Shown here one piece after another: positions 35,537-42,738 of a DNA stretch of 42,738 nt. Both the position numbers and the translations under genes were made by a program. Source of the DNA: Rhodanobacter sp. GTDB lineage: Bacteria; Pseudomonadota; Gammaproteobacteria; Xanthomonadales; Rhodanobacteraceae. The notes under the pieces are model-generated. The model worked only from the letters and a program-made list of their open reading frames with translations. It had not been told where the DNA came from and made no database searches. The stretch is from assembly GCA_022730075.1 (NCBI GenBank), contig DZBX01000008.1, forward strand, positions 1 through 42,738, written 5' to 3'. Position 1 is the first letter of the stretch; every line of letters begins with the position of its first letter.

Positions 35537-36463
35537 TCAAGCAGCGGGTGGCAGGATTTCGAGGATGCCCAGCGCCTGGCAGGCGCGCGCGAAATCGGCC
35601 ACGTCGGCCACGTCACCGCCGATCTGTTCGGCAATGACGGCTGGCGTCGCAGGTTGACGCATCAACGCGGTGGCGATGCGAAAGTGGCGCGGGAATTCGC
35701 GTTCGATTTCGGGCCAGCGCGTCAGGCGCAAGCGACTGTTCGCGTTGGCGCCATCCGGGAACGCACCGGGATGGGCGCTGAGTGCAACGAACCAGCGCAG
35801 TCGCGATAACGGGTGTCCGCCCACGGCGCGCGCCGCGGCCAACACGCCGGGGGCTGGTTGGCGCGCCGAGCTGAGTGGACGTGCCAGCAATGGCGTTTGC
35901 GGCCGCAGCGCGCTGGCGCCGTACCAGCGGTCAGTCTGCGGATCGAGTAGCAGGCTGCAGCCATCGGCTTCAACGAGCAATGGCGCCATGGCGGCACCGT
36001 CCAGCAACCAGTCGGCCACGCTCGCCTCGGCGCCAGTTTCGGTGGTTGCGCGACTGCTGGCGATGCCTGCCATCGATGATGGCTGCGCGAACGCCTTGGC
36101 TTGGGTTTGCGTAGGTGCCGGTTTGGTTGCCTGCGGTGCTTCACCAAGCCGAACGCGCACCTGCTCCAGCACCCGCACCAGGGCGTCGGCCTGCACGGGC
36201 AGATCGAGGCTGAGGCGCGCGTCGCGCAAGCCCGTGCCGGCAGCCTTGGCGCTGCATGCCACCGCGTGACGGCCTGCGCCAATCAGCTTGAGCCACGACA
36301 TATGTCCCCAGACGCTGTCGGCATTGACCAGCACCAGATCCGCCTTGGCCTCATCATCGAGGCGCCAGTGCGCAGCTTCGTCGCGCAGCCCGCGCAGCAA
36401 CGCGGCGATATGCGCGGCGCCGGACTCCTCGAAACTGGACAAAGCCAAACCGTAAGTGCTCAT
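35537..36463 (-). CDS. Unidentified three-part protein
   Basis: A 308-residue soluble protein that I cannot assign. The N-terminal part (about 1-115) looks alpha/beta and receiver-like, with ADLVLVNADSVWGHMSW as a possible central strand and LSLDLPVQADALVRVLEQV as a closing helix. A Thr/Pro/Gln/Ala-rich linker follows (about 118-150). The C-terminal part includes LLVEADGCSLLLDPQTDRWYGA, then LTRWPEIEREFPRHFRIATALMR and PATPAVIAEQIGGDVADVADFARACQALGILE, which resembles a winged-helix with an AEQ-type recognition helix. No catalytic motif is obvious. The ATG at 36463 was chosen because the first 30 residues of the longer frame are Arg/Cys-rich. A perfect hairpin is 27 bases upstream. Confidence 0.6.
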   Translation of the reverse strand: MSTYGLALSSFEESGAAHIAALLRGLRDEAAHWRLDDEAKADLVLVNADSVWGHMSWLKLIGAGRHAVACSAKAAGTGLRDARLSLDLPVQADALVRVLEQVRVRLGEAPQATKPAPTQTQAKAFAQPSSMAGIASSRATTETGAEASVADWLLDGAAMAPLLVEADGCSLLLDPQTDRWYGASALRPQTPLLARPLSSARQPAPGVLAAARAVGGHPLSRLRWFVALSAHPGAFPDGANANSRLRLTRWPEIEREFPRHFRIATALMRQPATPAVIAEQIGGDVADVADFARACQALGILEILPPAA

Positions 36464-36489
36464 GCTGTCGTCAACCTCTGCATGCAGGC

Positions 36490-36510
36490 GCGTGCGCCCC
36501 TGGCGCACGC
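36490..36510. promoter_or_regulatory. Nine-base-pair perfect hairpin, CCT loop
   Basis: GCGTGCGCC (36490-36498) pairs completely with GGCGCACGC (36502-36510). It is in the 167-base region between the unidentified gene (start 36463, minus) and gltX (start 36631, plus). There is no T tract, so termination is unlikely; it could be an operator or a leader structure of the unidentified gene. Near gltX a TAGACT hexamer at 36596-36601 could serve as -10. Confidence 0.35.
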
Positions 36511-36630
36511 ATCGCGAATGGCGGCATTGTGGGGTGGCTGCCCGCCGCGTCAATCGGAAAATGCACCGATCCGCGTAAACAATCGCAACGCCGGCTAGAC
36601 TTTGCAGTCGTCTCTGCCACGTGAAGGCTC

Positions 36631-38031
36631 ATGCCAGTACGCACCCGTTTCGCCCCCAGTCCCACCGGTTACCTGCATATCGGCGGCGCGCGCACCGCGC
36701 TGTACTGCTGGCTGGAGGCACGCCGGCGCGGCGGTGCGTTCGTGTTGCGCATCGAGGATACCGATCGCGAGCGCAGCACCGACGCGGCGGTGCAGGCCAT
36801 CCTCGACGGCATGGCGTGGCTGGGGCTCGATTACGACGAAGGCCCGATCTTCCAGACGCGACGCATGGCGCGCTACAGCGAGGTTGCGCGTGGCCTGCTC
36901 GAGGCCGGCAAGGCCTATTGGGCCTACGAAAGCAAGGAAGAGATCGACGCGATGCGCGCCGCCGCCATGGCGCGCGGCGAGAAGCCTCGCTACGACGGGC
37001 ATTATCGCGAGCTGGGTGCGGCCTATCGTGAAGACCCCAACCGCGTGCTGCGCTTCAAGAATCCGCACGACGGCAGCGTGGTGTTCGACGATGCCGTCAA
37101 GGGCCGGGTCGAGTGGCGCAACGAGGAACTGGACGATCTGGTGCTGATCCGCTCCGACGGCTATCCCACCTACAACTTCGCGGTGGTGGTCGACGACATC
37201 GACATGCGCATCGACGAAGTGATACGCGGTGACGACCACGTCAACAATACGCCACGGCAGATCAATCTGTATCACGCGCTGGGTGCGGCGGTGCCACGTT
37301 TCGCGCATCTGCCGATGATCCTCGGAGCCGACGGGCAGAAACTGTCCAAGCGCCACGGCGCGGTCAGCGTGATGCAGTACCGCGAGGATGGCTTCCTGCC
37401 GCACGCGTTGTTGAATTATCTGGTGCGCCTCGGCTGGTCGCACGGCGATCAGGAGATTTTCTCGCGCGCCGAGATGATCGCGGCATTCGACATCGGCGCG
37501 GTCAATCAGTCGGCATCGCGTTTCGACCTGGCCAAACTGGGCTGGCTCAACCAGCATTACCTGAAGACCGACGATCCCGCCGCGCTGGCGCCGGAATTGG
37601 TCTGGCATTTGCAGCGCTGCGGTATCGAACCGGCGCAGGGCCCCGCGCCGGAAGACGTGATCGTGGCACTGCGCGAACGCGTGCAGACACTCAAGGAGAT
37701 GGCCATGCGCGCGCGCATCTGGTACGCGCCGATCAGTGCATGGGACGAGCAAGCCGTGGCCAAGCATCTCGGCGGCGCCGGAGCACGCGCTGCGCTGCTG
37801 GCCGTGCACACACACCTGGCCGCGCTGACGGCGTGGACACCCGGGCAGGTGGGCGAGGCGATCAGCGCCACCGCCGCCGCATTGGGCGTGGGCATGGGCA
37901 AGATCGCGCAACCGTTGCGCGTGGCCATCACCGGCAGCCAGGTTTCGCCCTCGATCGAGCACACGGTCTATCTCGCCGGCCAGCGCGAAGCGCTGCGGCG
38001 CATCGACGTCGCGCTGGCGCGCACGGGGTGA
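36631..38031 (+). CDS. gltX: Glutamyl-tRNA synthetase
   Basis: A 466-residue class I synthetase. The HIGH motif reads YLHIGGA (residues 15-21), and KMSKS is [18 protein letters not shown] and [25 protein letters not shown] are the usual GluRS segments. The zinc cysteines of E. coli GluRS (in KCYCSKE and the region to GRCRH) are replaced by Ala/Glu and Tyr (YWAYESKE ... DGHYRE), so it is a zinc-free GluRS, as in related Xanthomonadales. GAG and surrounding sequence precede the start weakly. No gatCAB genes are present here. A Fur-family gene follows 52 bases later. Confidence 0.97.
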   Translation: MPVRTRFAPSPTGYLHIGGARTALYCWLEARRRGGAFVLRIEDTDRERSTDAAVQAILDGMAWLGLDYDEGPIFQTRRMARYSEVARGLLEAGKAYWAYESKEEIDAMRAAAMARGEKPRYDGHYRELGAAYREDPNRVLRFKNPHDGSVVFDDAVKGRVEWRNEELDDLVLIRSDGYPTYNFAVVVDDIDMRIDEVIRGDDHVNNTPRQINLYHALGAAVPRFAHLPMILGADGQKLSKRHGAVSVMQYREDGFLPHALLNYLVRLGWSHGDQEIFSRAEMIAAFDIGAVNQSASRFDLAKLGWLNQHYLKTDDPAALAPELVWHLQRCGIEPAQGPAPEDVIVALRERVQTLKEMAMRARIWYAPISAWDEQAVAKHLGGAGARAALLAVHTHLAALTAWTPGQVGEAISATAAALGVGMGKIAQPLRVAITGSQVSPSIEHTVYLAGQREALRRIDVALARTG

Positions 38032-38083
38032 CGCACGGCCGTTCCGCGTCAGGCGCATGGGGTGGCCGTTGTATGCTGTCGAC

Positions 38084-38560
38084 ATGAGTGCGCAAAGCCT
38101 GCCGCACAGCCACCGTCATGACGCACGCGAATACCTCGTGGCGGTCGAGCGCGCCTGCCGCGAGCGTGGCTTGCGGCTTACCGAATCGCGGCGCGAGATA
38201 TTGCAATTGCTGGCCGCGCAGGGGCAGCCGGTCAAGGCCTACGATCTGCTCGGCAGCCTGCGTCAGCAACACGCCACCGCGGCGCCGCCGACGGTGTATC
38301 GCGCGCTGGAGTTCCTGCTTGCGCACGGGTTCATCCATCGTCTCGATTCGATCAACGCCTTCGTCACCTGCCATCACCCCGAACAGGCCCATCAGGTGCC
38401 ATTCCTGCTGTGCGACGAATGCAATCAGGCCGAGGAACTGTGCGACGACGGGCGCCTGGTCGCGCTGATCGCGCGCGAAGCGCAGCGGCGCGGGTTCACG
38501 CCACGCGCGCAGACACTCGAAGTCCATGGCCTGTGTGCGCGCTGTCGTGCCCGGGGCTAG
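38084..38560 (+). CDS. zur: Fur family transcriptional regulator, Zur-like
   Basis: A 158-residue Fur-family repressor with an N-terminal winged helix (RGLRLTESRREILQLLAAQGQPVKAYDLL, then PPTVYRALEFLLAHGFIHRL) and a C-terminal dimer domain. Structural-zinc Cys pairs are C110-x2-C113 (CDEC) and C151-x2-C154 (CARC), while C96-H97-H98 (VTCHHPEQAH) is placed as the regulatory zinc site in Zur. Length, the CHHPE segment and the neighbouring CDF exporter favour zinc rather than iron sensing, though Fur-type iron or peroxide sensing cannot be excluded. A His-rich N-terminus (HSHRHD) precedes it. Start at ATG 38084; no Shine-Dalgarno is obvious. Confidence 0.8.
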   Translation: MSAQSLPHSHRHDAREYLVAVERACRERGLRLTESRREILQLLAAQGQPVKAYDLLGSLRQQHATAAPPTVYRALEFLLAHGFIHRLDSINAFVTCHHPEQAHQVPFLLCDECNQAEELCDDGRLVALIAREAQRRGFTPRAQTLEVHGLCARCRARG

Positions 38561-38624
38561 GCGCGGGCCGTGTCCAGGCGCGGATCGATGCTTGCCTGGC
38601 GGAATGGTCGCATGCGCGTGGTGA

Positions 38625-38660
38625 TTGTGTAACGCGGTCAGGCGCGCCTAGCATGACCGC
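38625..38660 (+). promoter_or_regulatory. Candidate promoter and operator of the CDF gene
   Basis: A 7-base inverted repeat, GCGGTCA (38634-38640) and TGACCGC (38654-38660), spaced by 13 bases, ends directly at the ATG at 38661. A TTGTGT at 38625-38630 and TAGCAT at 38649-38654 are 18 bases apart and could be -35 and -10, the -10 lying inside the repeat. That would place transcription start at or just before the ATG, giving a nearly leaderless mRNA; there is no Shine-Dalgarno. The repeat would be well placed for repression. Confidence 0.4.
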
Positions 38661-39602
38661 ATGAATGATCGGTCTTCGCATCGACACGCCGCGCCGGATG
38701 CGCACGCATTTCACGCGCACGCGCACGAGGACACGCGTGCGCGGCGCCTGGCGATCGGCCTGGCCTTGACGCTGCTGCTGCTGGTGGTCGAGGCGACGGG
38801 CGGCTGGTGGTCGGGCTCGCTGGCGCTGCTGGCCGATGCCGGTCACATGCTGGTCGATGCCATGGCGCTGGGTCTGGCCGTGGCCAGCGCACGCATCGCG
38901 CTGCATCCGCCCAGCGCGCGCTACAGCTTCGGCCTGGCGCGCGGCGAGGTGCTGGCGGGTTTTTTCAACGCGCTGACCCAGTTCGTGCTGGTCGGATTCA
39001 TCGTCTGGGAAGCGCTGCGCCGACTGCGCCAGCCGCACGCGATCGCCTCGGGCGAAATGCTCGCGGTGGCGCTGGTGGGCCTGGTGATCAACGTGGCGGT
39101 GCTGCGCCTGCTGCATCGGCACGATGCCGACGATGTGAATATGGCGGCGGCCAGTCTGCACGTACTCGGCGACCTGCTGGGTTCGGTGGCCACGGTGCTG
39201 GCGGCGCTGGCGGTGGGATTGCTGGGCTGGCTGTGGGCCGATCCGCTGTTGTCCCTGCTGGTCTCGCTGCTGCTGCTGCGCAGTGCCTGGGTGCTGGTGC
39301 GGCGTTCGGTACACATCCTGCTGGAAGGTGTCCCCGATGACGTCGACGCCGCGGCCGTGGTGGCTGCGCTGCGCGCGCTGGATGGGGATATCGTCGATGT
39401 GCATCATCTGCACCTTTGGCAGGTCGGCGCGGGTCAACGCATGGCGACCTTGCATGTGCGCGTGCGTGCCGCGGACCAGGGCGAACGCATCCTGCGTCTG
39501 GTGCAGGCAAGCCTGGCGGAGCGCTTCGGCATCCGCCACGCCACGGTGCAAATCGAAAGCGCCGGTTGTGCCGGGATCGATCCGCATTGCGTCGCGCATT
39601 GA
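38661..39602 (+). CDS. Cation diffusion facilitator (CDF) metal exporter
   Basis: A 313-residue CDF transporter of the ZitB/CzcD group, which exchanges zinc or similar metals for protons across the inner membrane. The metal-binding residues are H62/D66 in helix II (LLADAGHMLVDAMAL) and H167/D171 in helix V (AASLHVLGDLLGS). The N-terminus is His-rich (HRHAAPDAHAFHAHAHED), and the cytosolic C-terminal domain begins near 215 with VPDDVDAAAV and contains HHLHLWQVG. The His/Asp set favours Zn and Cd over Mn. The adjacent Zur-like gene and the palindrome at its start suggest metal control, an inference. Confidence 0.92.
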   Translation: MNDRSSHRHAAPDAHAFHAHAHEDTRARRLAIGLALTLLLLVVEATGGWWSGSLALLADAGHMLVDAMALGLAVASARIALHPPSARYSFGLARGEVLAGFFNALTQFVLVGFIVWEALRRLRQPHAIASGEMLAVALVGLVINVAVLRLLHRHDADDVNMAAASLHVLGDLLGSVATVLAALAVGLLGWLWADPLLSLLVSLLLLRSAWVLVRRSVHILLEGVPDDVDAAAVVAALRALDGDIVDVHHLHLWQVGAGQRMATLHVRVRAADQGERILRLVQASLAERFGIRHATVQIESAGCAGIDPHCVAH

Positions 39603-39608
39603 CGACGT

Positions 39609-39637
39609 TTGGTCGTGGCGCCGCGCGCTGCTATGCT
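39609..39637 (+). promoter_or_regulatory. Candidate promoter of the bTHX gene
   Basis: TTGGTC at 39609-39614 and TATGCT at 39632-39637 are 17 bases apart. Transcription would start near 39644, leaving a leader of about 32 bases with GAGGA at 39666-39670 before the ATG at 39676. Confidence 0.45.
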
Positions 39638-39675
39638 CAGCAACCTTTTTGCATTGCGCATACACGAGGACATCC

Positions 39676-39864
39676 ATGGGCAAGGGCGATCCCAAGACCC
39701 GCCGCGGCAAGACTTATCGCGGCAACTACGGCAACACCCGGCCGCATGCGGCCAAGACGGTCGCCGGCAGCAAGACGGTCGCGGTCGCGGCGAAAAAGCC
39801 TGCGGCGGTCGCCAAGAAAGCGGCCGCACCCGCGGTCAGGAAAACGGCCGCAAAGAAAGCCTGA
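39676..39864 (+). CDS. 30S ribosomal protein bTHX with basic tail
   Basis: A 62-residue very basic protein. Its first 27 residues (MGKGDPKTRRGKTYRGNYGN and then TRPH) match ribosomal protein bTHX, first known as a 26-residue peptide of the Thermus 30S head, where it packs into 16S rRNA. Here it carries a 35-residue Ala/Lys tail (segments VAAKKPAAVAKKAAAP and VRKTAAKKA), much like bacterial H1-type tails. GAGGA lies five bases before the ATG, and a candidate promoter is upstream. It does not share a strand with hutI, its convergent neighbour. Confidence 0.85.
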   Translation: MGKGDPKTRRGKTYRGNYGNTRPHAAKTVAGSKTVAVAAKKPAAVAKKAAAPAVRKTAAKKA

Positions 39865-39879
39865 GCAGTCGGTTTGCGC

Positions 39880-39911
39880 GCAGGCGCGTGGCGTTCAGGT
39901 CACGCGCCTGC
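39880..39911. terminator. Eleven-base-pair stem between convergent bTHX and hutI
   Basis: GCAGGCGCGTG (39880-39890) and CACGCGCCTGC (39901-39911) are exact inverse complements with a 10-base loop. The stem starts 16 bases after the bTHX stop and extends past the hutI stop at 39895-39897. No T tract follows on either strand, so it may be a bidirectional terminator of a weak type or a structural 3' end. It is the longest stem seen between convergent genes here. Confidence 0.4.
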
Positions 39912-41121
39912 CTGCGGCAATCATCGTGCGCGCCAAGATGCCGCCGATCCAGTAACTCAGCTCGGCCGGCGTGGCAGCATCCCACAGCACCAGATCCGCG
40001 CGCAGACCCGGCGCCAGCCGGCCGCGATCGCCCAGCGCAAGTGCGCGCGCGGCATGCACGGTGACCCCGCGCAAGGCCTCCAATGGCGTCAGTCCGAACA
40101 AGCTGCAGGCCATGTTCATGGCCACGCGCAGCGAACGCAGTGGCGCGGTGCCGGGGTTGAGATCGGTCGCCACCGCCATCGGCACTTGTGCCGCACGCAG
40201 CGCCGCGATGGGCGGAAGCCGCGTTTCGCGCAATACGTAGAAGCTGCCGGGCAGCAGCATCGCCACCGTGCCTGCCGCGGCCAGTGCCGCGACGCCCGCA
40301 GCATCGGTGCATTCGAGATGATCGGCCGAGAGCGCCGCGAACTCGGCGGCCAGCGCGGCGCCATGCAGATTGGACAGCTGATCCGCATGCAGTTTGACCG
40401 GCAGGCCCAGCGCGCGCGCGGCGGTGAACAGCGTGCGCGTCTCCGCGGCGCTGAAACCGATGCCTTCGCAGAATGCATCCACGGCATCGACCAGCCCATT
40501 GGCGTGCAGGTGCGGCAGCCATTGCGTGCAGACCTCGCGCACATAATCCGCGCGCCGGGCACTGAATTCCGCGGGCAGTGCGTGCAGTCCCAGCAGCGTG
40601 GTGCGCACCTCGATGCCCAGTTCATCGCCGATGCGCCGCGCCACGCGCAGCATGCGCGTCTCGCCGGGCAAGTCCAGCGCATAGCCGGATTTGATCTCCA
40701 ATGTGGTGACGCCGTCCGCCAGCAACGCGCGCGCGCGCGGCAAGGATGCCGCCAGCAGGCCGGCTTCATCGGCCGCGCGCGTGGCGCGAACCGTGGACAG
40801 GATGCCGCCGCCGGCGCGCGCGATGGCCTCGTAGCTGGCGCCTTGCAGGCGCTGCTCAAACTCCTGTGCGCGCTCGCCAGCAAACACCAGGTGCGTGTGC
40901 GCGTCGATCAGGCCCGGGGTGAGCAGTGCGCCATGGGCGTCGATAGCGGTCGCGCGCAGCGTGTCATATGCATGCGGCAATTCCGCCGTCGGCCCCAGCC
41001 AGGCAATGCGCCCCTCGCGCCAGGCGATGGCGCCGTCCTCGATCAGGCCGTAGCCATCATCGCCGGCCAGCGTGGCTATGCGCGCGTGCAGGATCATGCC
41101 ATATGTGTCGCTTGTACCCAT
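39895..41121 (-). CDS. hutI: Imidazolonepropionase
   Basis: A 408-residue amidohydrolase that opens imidazolone-5-propionate to N-formimino-L-glutamate, the third step of histidine breakdown. H75 and H77 of DAHTHLVFAG are metal ligands, EQRLQGASYEAIARAGGGI and TTLEIKSGYALDL match the substrate-side segments, and KLHADQLSN and SADHLE supply the other ligands. DLNPGTAPL is the conserved Asp segment. The start at 41121 has one base between it and the clcA stop; ATG 41100 is an alternative. clcA precedes it on the same strand, so hutI may share its transcript. Confidence 0.95.
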   Translation of the reverse strand: MGTSDTYGMILHARIATLAGDDGYGLIEDGAIAWREGRIAWLGPTAELPHAYDTLRATAIDAHGALLTPGLIDAHTHLVFAGERAQEFEQRLQGASYEAIARAGGGILSTVRATRAADEAGLLAASLPRARALLADGVTTLEIKSGYALDLPGETRMLRVARRIGDELGIEVRTTLLGLHALPAEFSARRADYVREVCTQWLPHLHANGLVDAVDAFCEGIGFSAAETRTLFTAARALGLPVKLHADQLSNLHGAALAAEFAALSADHLECTDAAGVAALAAAGTVAMLLPGSFYVLRETRLPPIAALRAAQVPMAVATDLNPGTAPLRSLRVAMNMACSLFGLTPLEALRGVTVHAARALALGDRGRLAPGLRADLVLWDAATPAELSYWIGGILARTMIAAGRRVT

Positions 41122-41122
41122 C

Positions 41123-42493
41123 TCAGGCGTTGGCTCCGACCGCCTTTGCGGCTGCGACGCTTTCTTCTTCATGCTTGTCGATGATGCGATCCGCAAATGC
41201 GCGATAGACCGGAACCGGACACAGTAACGCGGAGGTGCCGCGCGCAAGCAGGCATACCGCAATGATCGGTAGCACCATTGACTGGTTGTTGGTCAGCTCA
41301 AGCGAGATCACTGCAGCAGTCAAAGGTGTTTGTGTGACGCCAGCAAGGTATCCGGCCATGCCCAGTACCATGATCGTCGATGGATTCGCGCCAGGGAATA
41401 GGGGGGCAAGCGTATGTCCAAGGCCGGTTCCAACCGCCAGCGCTGGCGAAAACAGGCCACCTGGAATACCAGCCCAATAGGAAACAACGTTGGCTAGCAG
41501 TTTAAGTGGTCCGAAGCCTATCTCTGGGGCTCCGGGTTCATGCTGCAGCAATGCGCGGGCCTGATCGTAACCGGAGCCGTAGACTGCACCATGACTCAGA
41601 TAGCCCAGTCCGACTAGGGCCATGCCACAGCCGAAGGCGAATGCGACTGGATGGCGTTCACGCAGTCGCATGGCCCACAGTAATGGTTTGCTGTCAAGTA
41701 GCAACATGCGCGCGAACAGACCCCCCAGTAGGCCTCCGACGATACCCAGCACCAAGACGGCCAGCCAGCCTTCACCCAGTGGCAAGTTCGCATGGATCGT
41801 TCCGAAATAACTGTAATTTCCCAGAAGCGCAAGTGAGACCATGCCGGAGAAAAACACCGCGGTGATAATGATGCCGCTGATGCGGTGCTCAAATGCGCCA
41901 GCGATTTCTTCGATCGCGAAGACCACGCCCGCGAGCGGTGTATTGAAGGCAGCGGCAAGACCCGCGCCTCCGCCAGCGAGGATGAAGCGCATGGCCTCCT
42001 TGGGTTTTATGTAGCCAAAGCGACGCCCGATGAAGTTCATCAGACCGGCGGCGACATGTACAGTGGGGCCTTCGCGGCCGATTGATGCGCCAACACCCAA
42101 TCCGAGGATGGTGATCAGCATCTTAATTGCCACCACCGGAAGGCCCAACATGCGTTGGTGGAATGTAGTGTCAGGAACATCGGTTGCTGCGATTACTTCA
42201 GGAATTCCGCTGCCTCGTGCGCCACGAAACCTGCCCAATGTCATCCAAGCAAAAAGTGCAAATGCAGCCGGTGTAACCAACAGTGCTACCCATGCACGGC
42301 CAGTTGTCATCCATACGAAAAAGTTGTAGGACCATGTTGTGGCTTTGACGAATGCAACAGATGCAAGACCTGCGACCACTGCGCTGCCCCAGAGCACGGT
42401 ACGGCGTTTCCAAGGGCGCAAGTCTTCGGTGTGCTCGCTCTGATGGGTGTTTCGATGTGTCAAAGGTGGCGGAGTGTCGATTGGCGTAGTCAT
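41123..42493 (-). CDS. clcA: ClC-type chloride/proton antiporter
   Basis: A 456-residue ClC family membrane protein. Three chloride-binding motifs are present: GSGIPEV at 94-100, GREGPTVH at 139-146 (E141 is the gating glutamate) and GIPGGLFSPALAVG. The inner proton glutamate of E. coli ClcA (in its IEEM) has a counterpart in AIEEIAGAFEH, so this should be an antiporter and not a channel. About ten or more hydrophobic helices fit the family. Base composition differs sharply: sampled 60-base stretches are about 43-58% GC, against about 77% in a hutI stretch sampled the same way. The ATG at 42493 has AGG nearby; 42511 and 42547 are alternatives. It separates hutI from the hutF-like gene. Confidence 0.95.
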   Translation of the reverse strand: MTTPIDTPPPLTHRNTHQSEHTEDLRPWKRRTVLWGSAVVAGLASVAFVKATTWSYNFFVWMTTGRAWVALLVTPAAFALFAWMTLGRFRGARGSGIPEVIAATDVPDTTFHQRMLGLPVVAIKMLITILGLGVGASIGREGPTVHVAAGLMNFIGRRFGYIKPKEAMRFILAGGGAGLAAAFNTPLAGVVFAIEEIAGAFEHRISGIIITAVFFSGMVSLALLGNYSYFGTIHANLPLGEGWLAVLVLGIVGGLLGGLFARMLLLDSKPLLWAMRLRERHPVAFAFGCGMALVGLGYLSHGAVYGSGYDQARALLQHEPGAPEIGFGPLKLLANVVSYWAGIPGGLFSPALAVGTGLGHTLAPLFPGANPSTIMVLGMAGYLAGVTQTPLTAAVISLELTNNQSMVLPIIAVCLLARGTSALLCPVPVYRAFADRIIDKHEEESVAAAKAVGANA

Positions 42494-42575
42494 CAACCTA
42501 TTATGACGCATGACTCTTTTTTGCTCAGCAACCTGACCTGCTGCCAATATTCCTCATACTGACTGAAGGGGTCGC

Positions 42576-42738
42576 ATGCAAGGCATGACTGGCATTTTGC
42601 GCACTCCTAATTTCTGGATCGATGGCAACTGGAAGGCGGCTGGCCATCGTGTCGCCGCATCGTGCGTGCCTGATGGCGCTCCAGAGACGAGCTGGCACGG
42701 CTGGGTGATTCCGGGCCTGGTCAACGCACATTCGCATG
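42576..42738 (+). CDS. hutF: Amidohydrolase start, probably formimidoylglutamate deiminase HutF (partial)
   Basis: The reading frame opens at ATG 42576 after an AAGGGG site, and runs off the window after 54 codons. Residues GWVIPGLVNAHSH at the end match the HxH metal motif of amidohydrolases. Being next to hutI favours HutF, which deiminates the HutI product in the Xanthomonas/Pseudomonas variant of histidine catabolism, but guanine deaminase-type relatives share this motif. GC content, about 58% in its first part, is intermediate between clcA and the rest. Confidence 0.5.
   Translation, partial: MQGMTGILRTPNFWIDGNWKAAGHRVAASCVPDGAPETSWHGWVIPGLVNAHSH

Overview
The window is a GC-rich chromosomal segment of about 43 kb, densely packed with bacterial housekeeping genes. 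Gene content and order (kdsD-kdsC-lptC-lptA-lptB-rpoN-hpf, ibaG-murA, miaB/ybeZ-ybeY-corC, petABC-sspAB, nadC, purEK, gltX, a zur-like gene) and the protein sequences point to a gammaproteobacterium of the order Xanthomonadales, probably the Rhodanobacteraceae. No rRNA, tRNA, CRISPR array, insertion sequence or prophage was seen. Most of the many long open frames are high-GC shadows of the genes listed here.

Layout. 1-1300: the end of an unidentified gene, a YjjX-type NTPase and a small membrane protein. 1429-6920 (minus): an envelope and regulation operon that makes the Kdo precursor (KdsD, KdsC), exports LPS (LptC, LptA, LptB), then sigma-54 and the ribosome hibernation factor. 7043-8602 (plus): IbaG and MurA. 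8630-11137 (minus): a DUF3108 periplasmic protein, PurN and PurM. 11269-14707 (plus): DUF2066 protein, CDP-alcohol phosphatidyltransferase, AI-2E/PerM permease and Hda. 14719-19512 (minus): CorA, a DUF4105 protein, CorC, YbeY and PhoH/YbeZ. 19589-21168 (plus): a two-gene ABC-2 exporter sitting between ybeZ and miaB, which are neighbours in E. coli. It lies beside a truncated GNAT acetyltransferase fragment that overlaps the end of miaB. 22767-27641 (plus): a lytic transglycosylase, the cytochrome bc1 complex (PetABC) and SspA/SspB. 27692-31212 (minus): NadC, a large DUF1631 protein and a Trm112-like protein. 31267-32951 (plus): PurE and PurK. 33120-38031: Fe superoxide dismutase, Grx4-type glutaredoxin, a degenerate SDR, a MarC-family protein, an unidentified three-part protein and GluRS. 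38084-39864: a Zur-like regulator, a CDF metal exporter and ribosomal protein bTHX with a long basic tail. 39895-42738: histidine-utilisation genes (hutI and probably hutF) separated by a ClC chloride/proton antiporter gene of clearly lower GC.

How they work together. Most of the segment serves envelope biogenesis (LPS, peptidoglycan, phospholipid), purine synthesis (steps PurN, PurM, PurE, PurK), respiration (bc1) and translation or ribosome maintenance (Hpf, YbeY, MiaB, GltX, bTHX). Many neighbours overlap by 1-4 bases (ATGA, GTGA or TGATG), showing tight operons.

I found no clearly new multi-gene system. The most interesting points are the inserted ABC cassette with the broken GNAT gene, the low-GC clcA inside the hut region, a putative operator and promoter with almost no leader at the CDF gene next to zur, a CRP/Clp-like palindrome before the DUF1631 gene, the H1-like tail on bTHX, an SDR that lost its catalytic serine, and the unidentified gene at 35537-36463.
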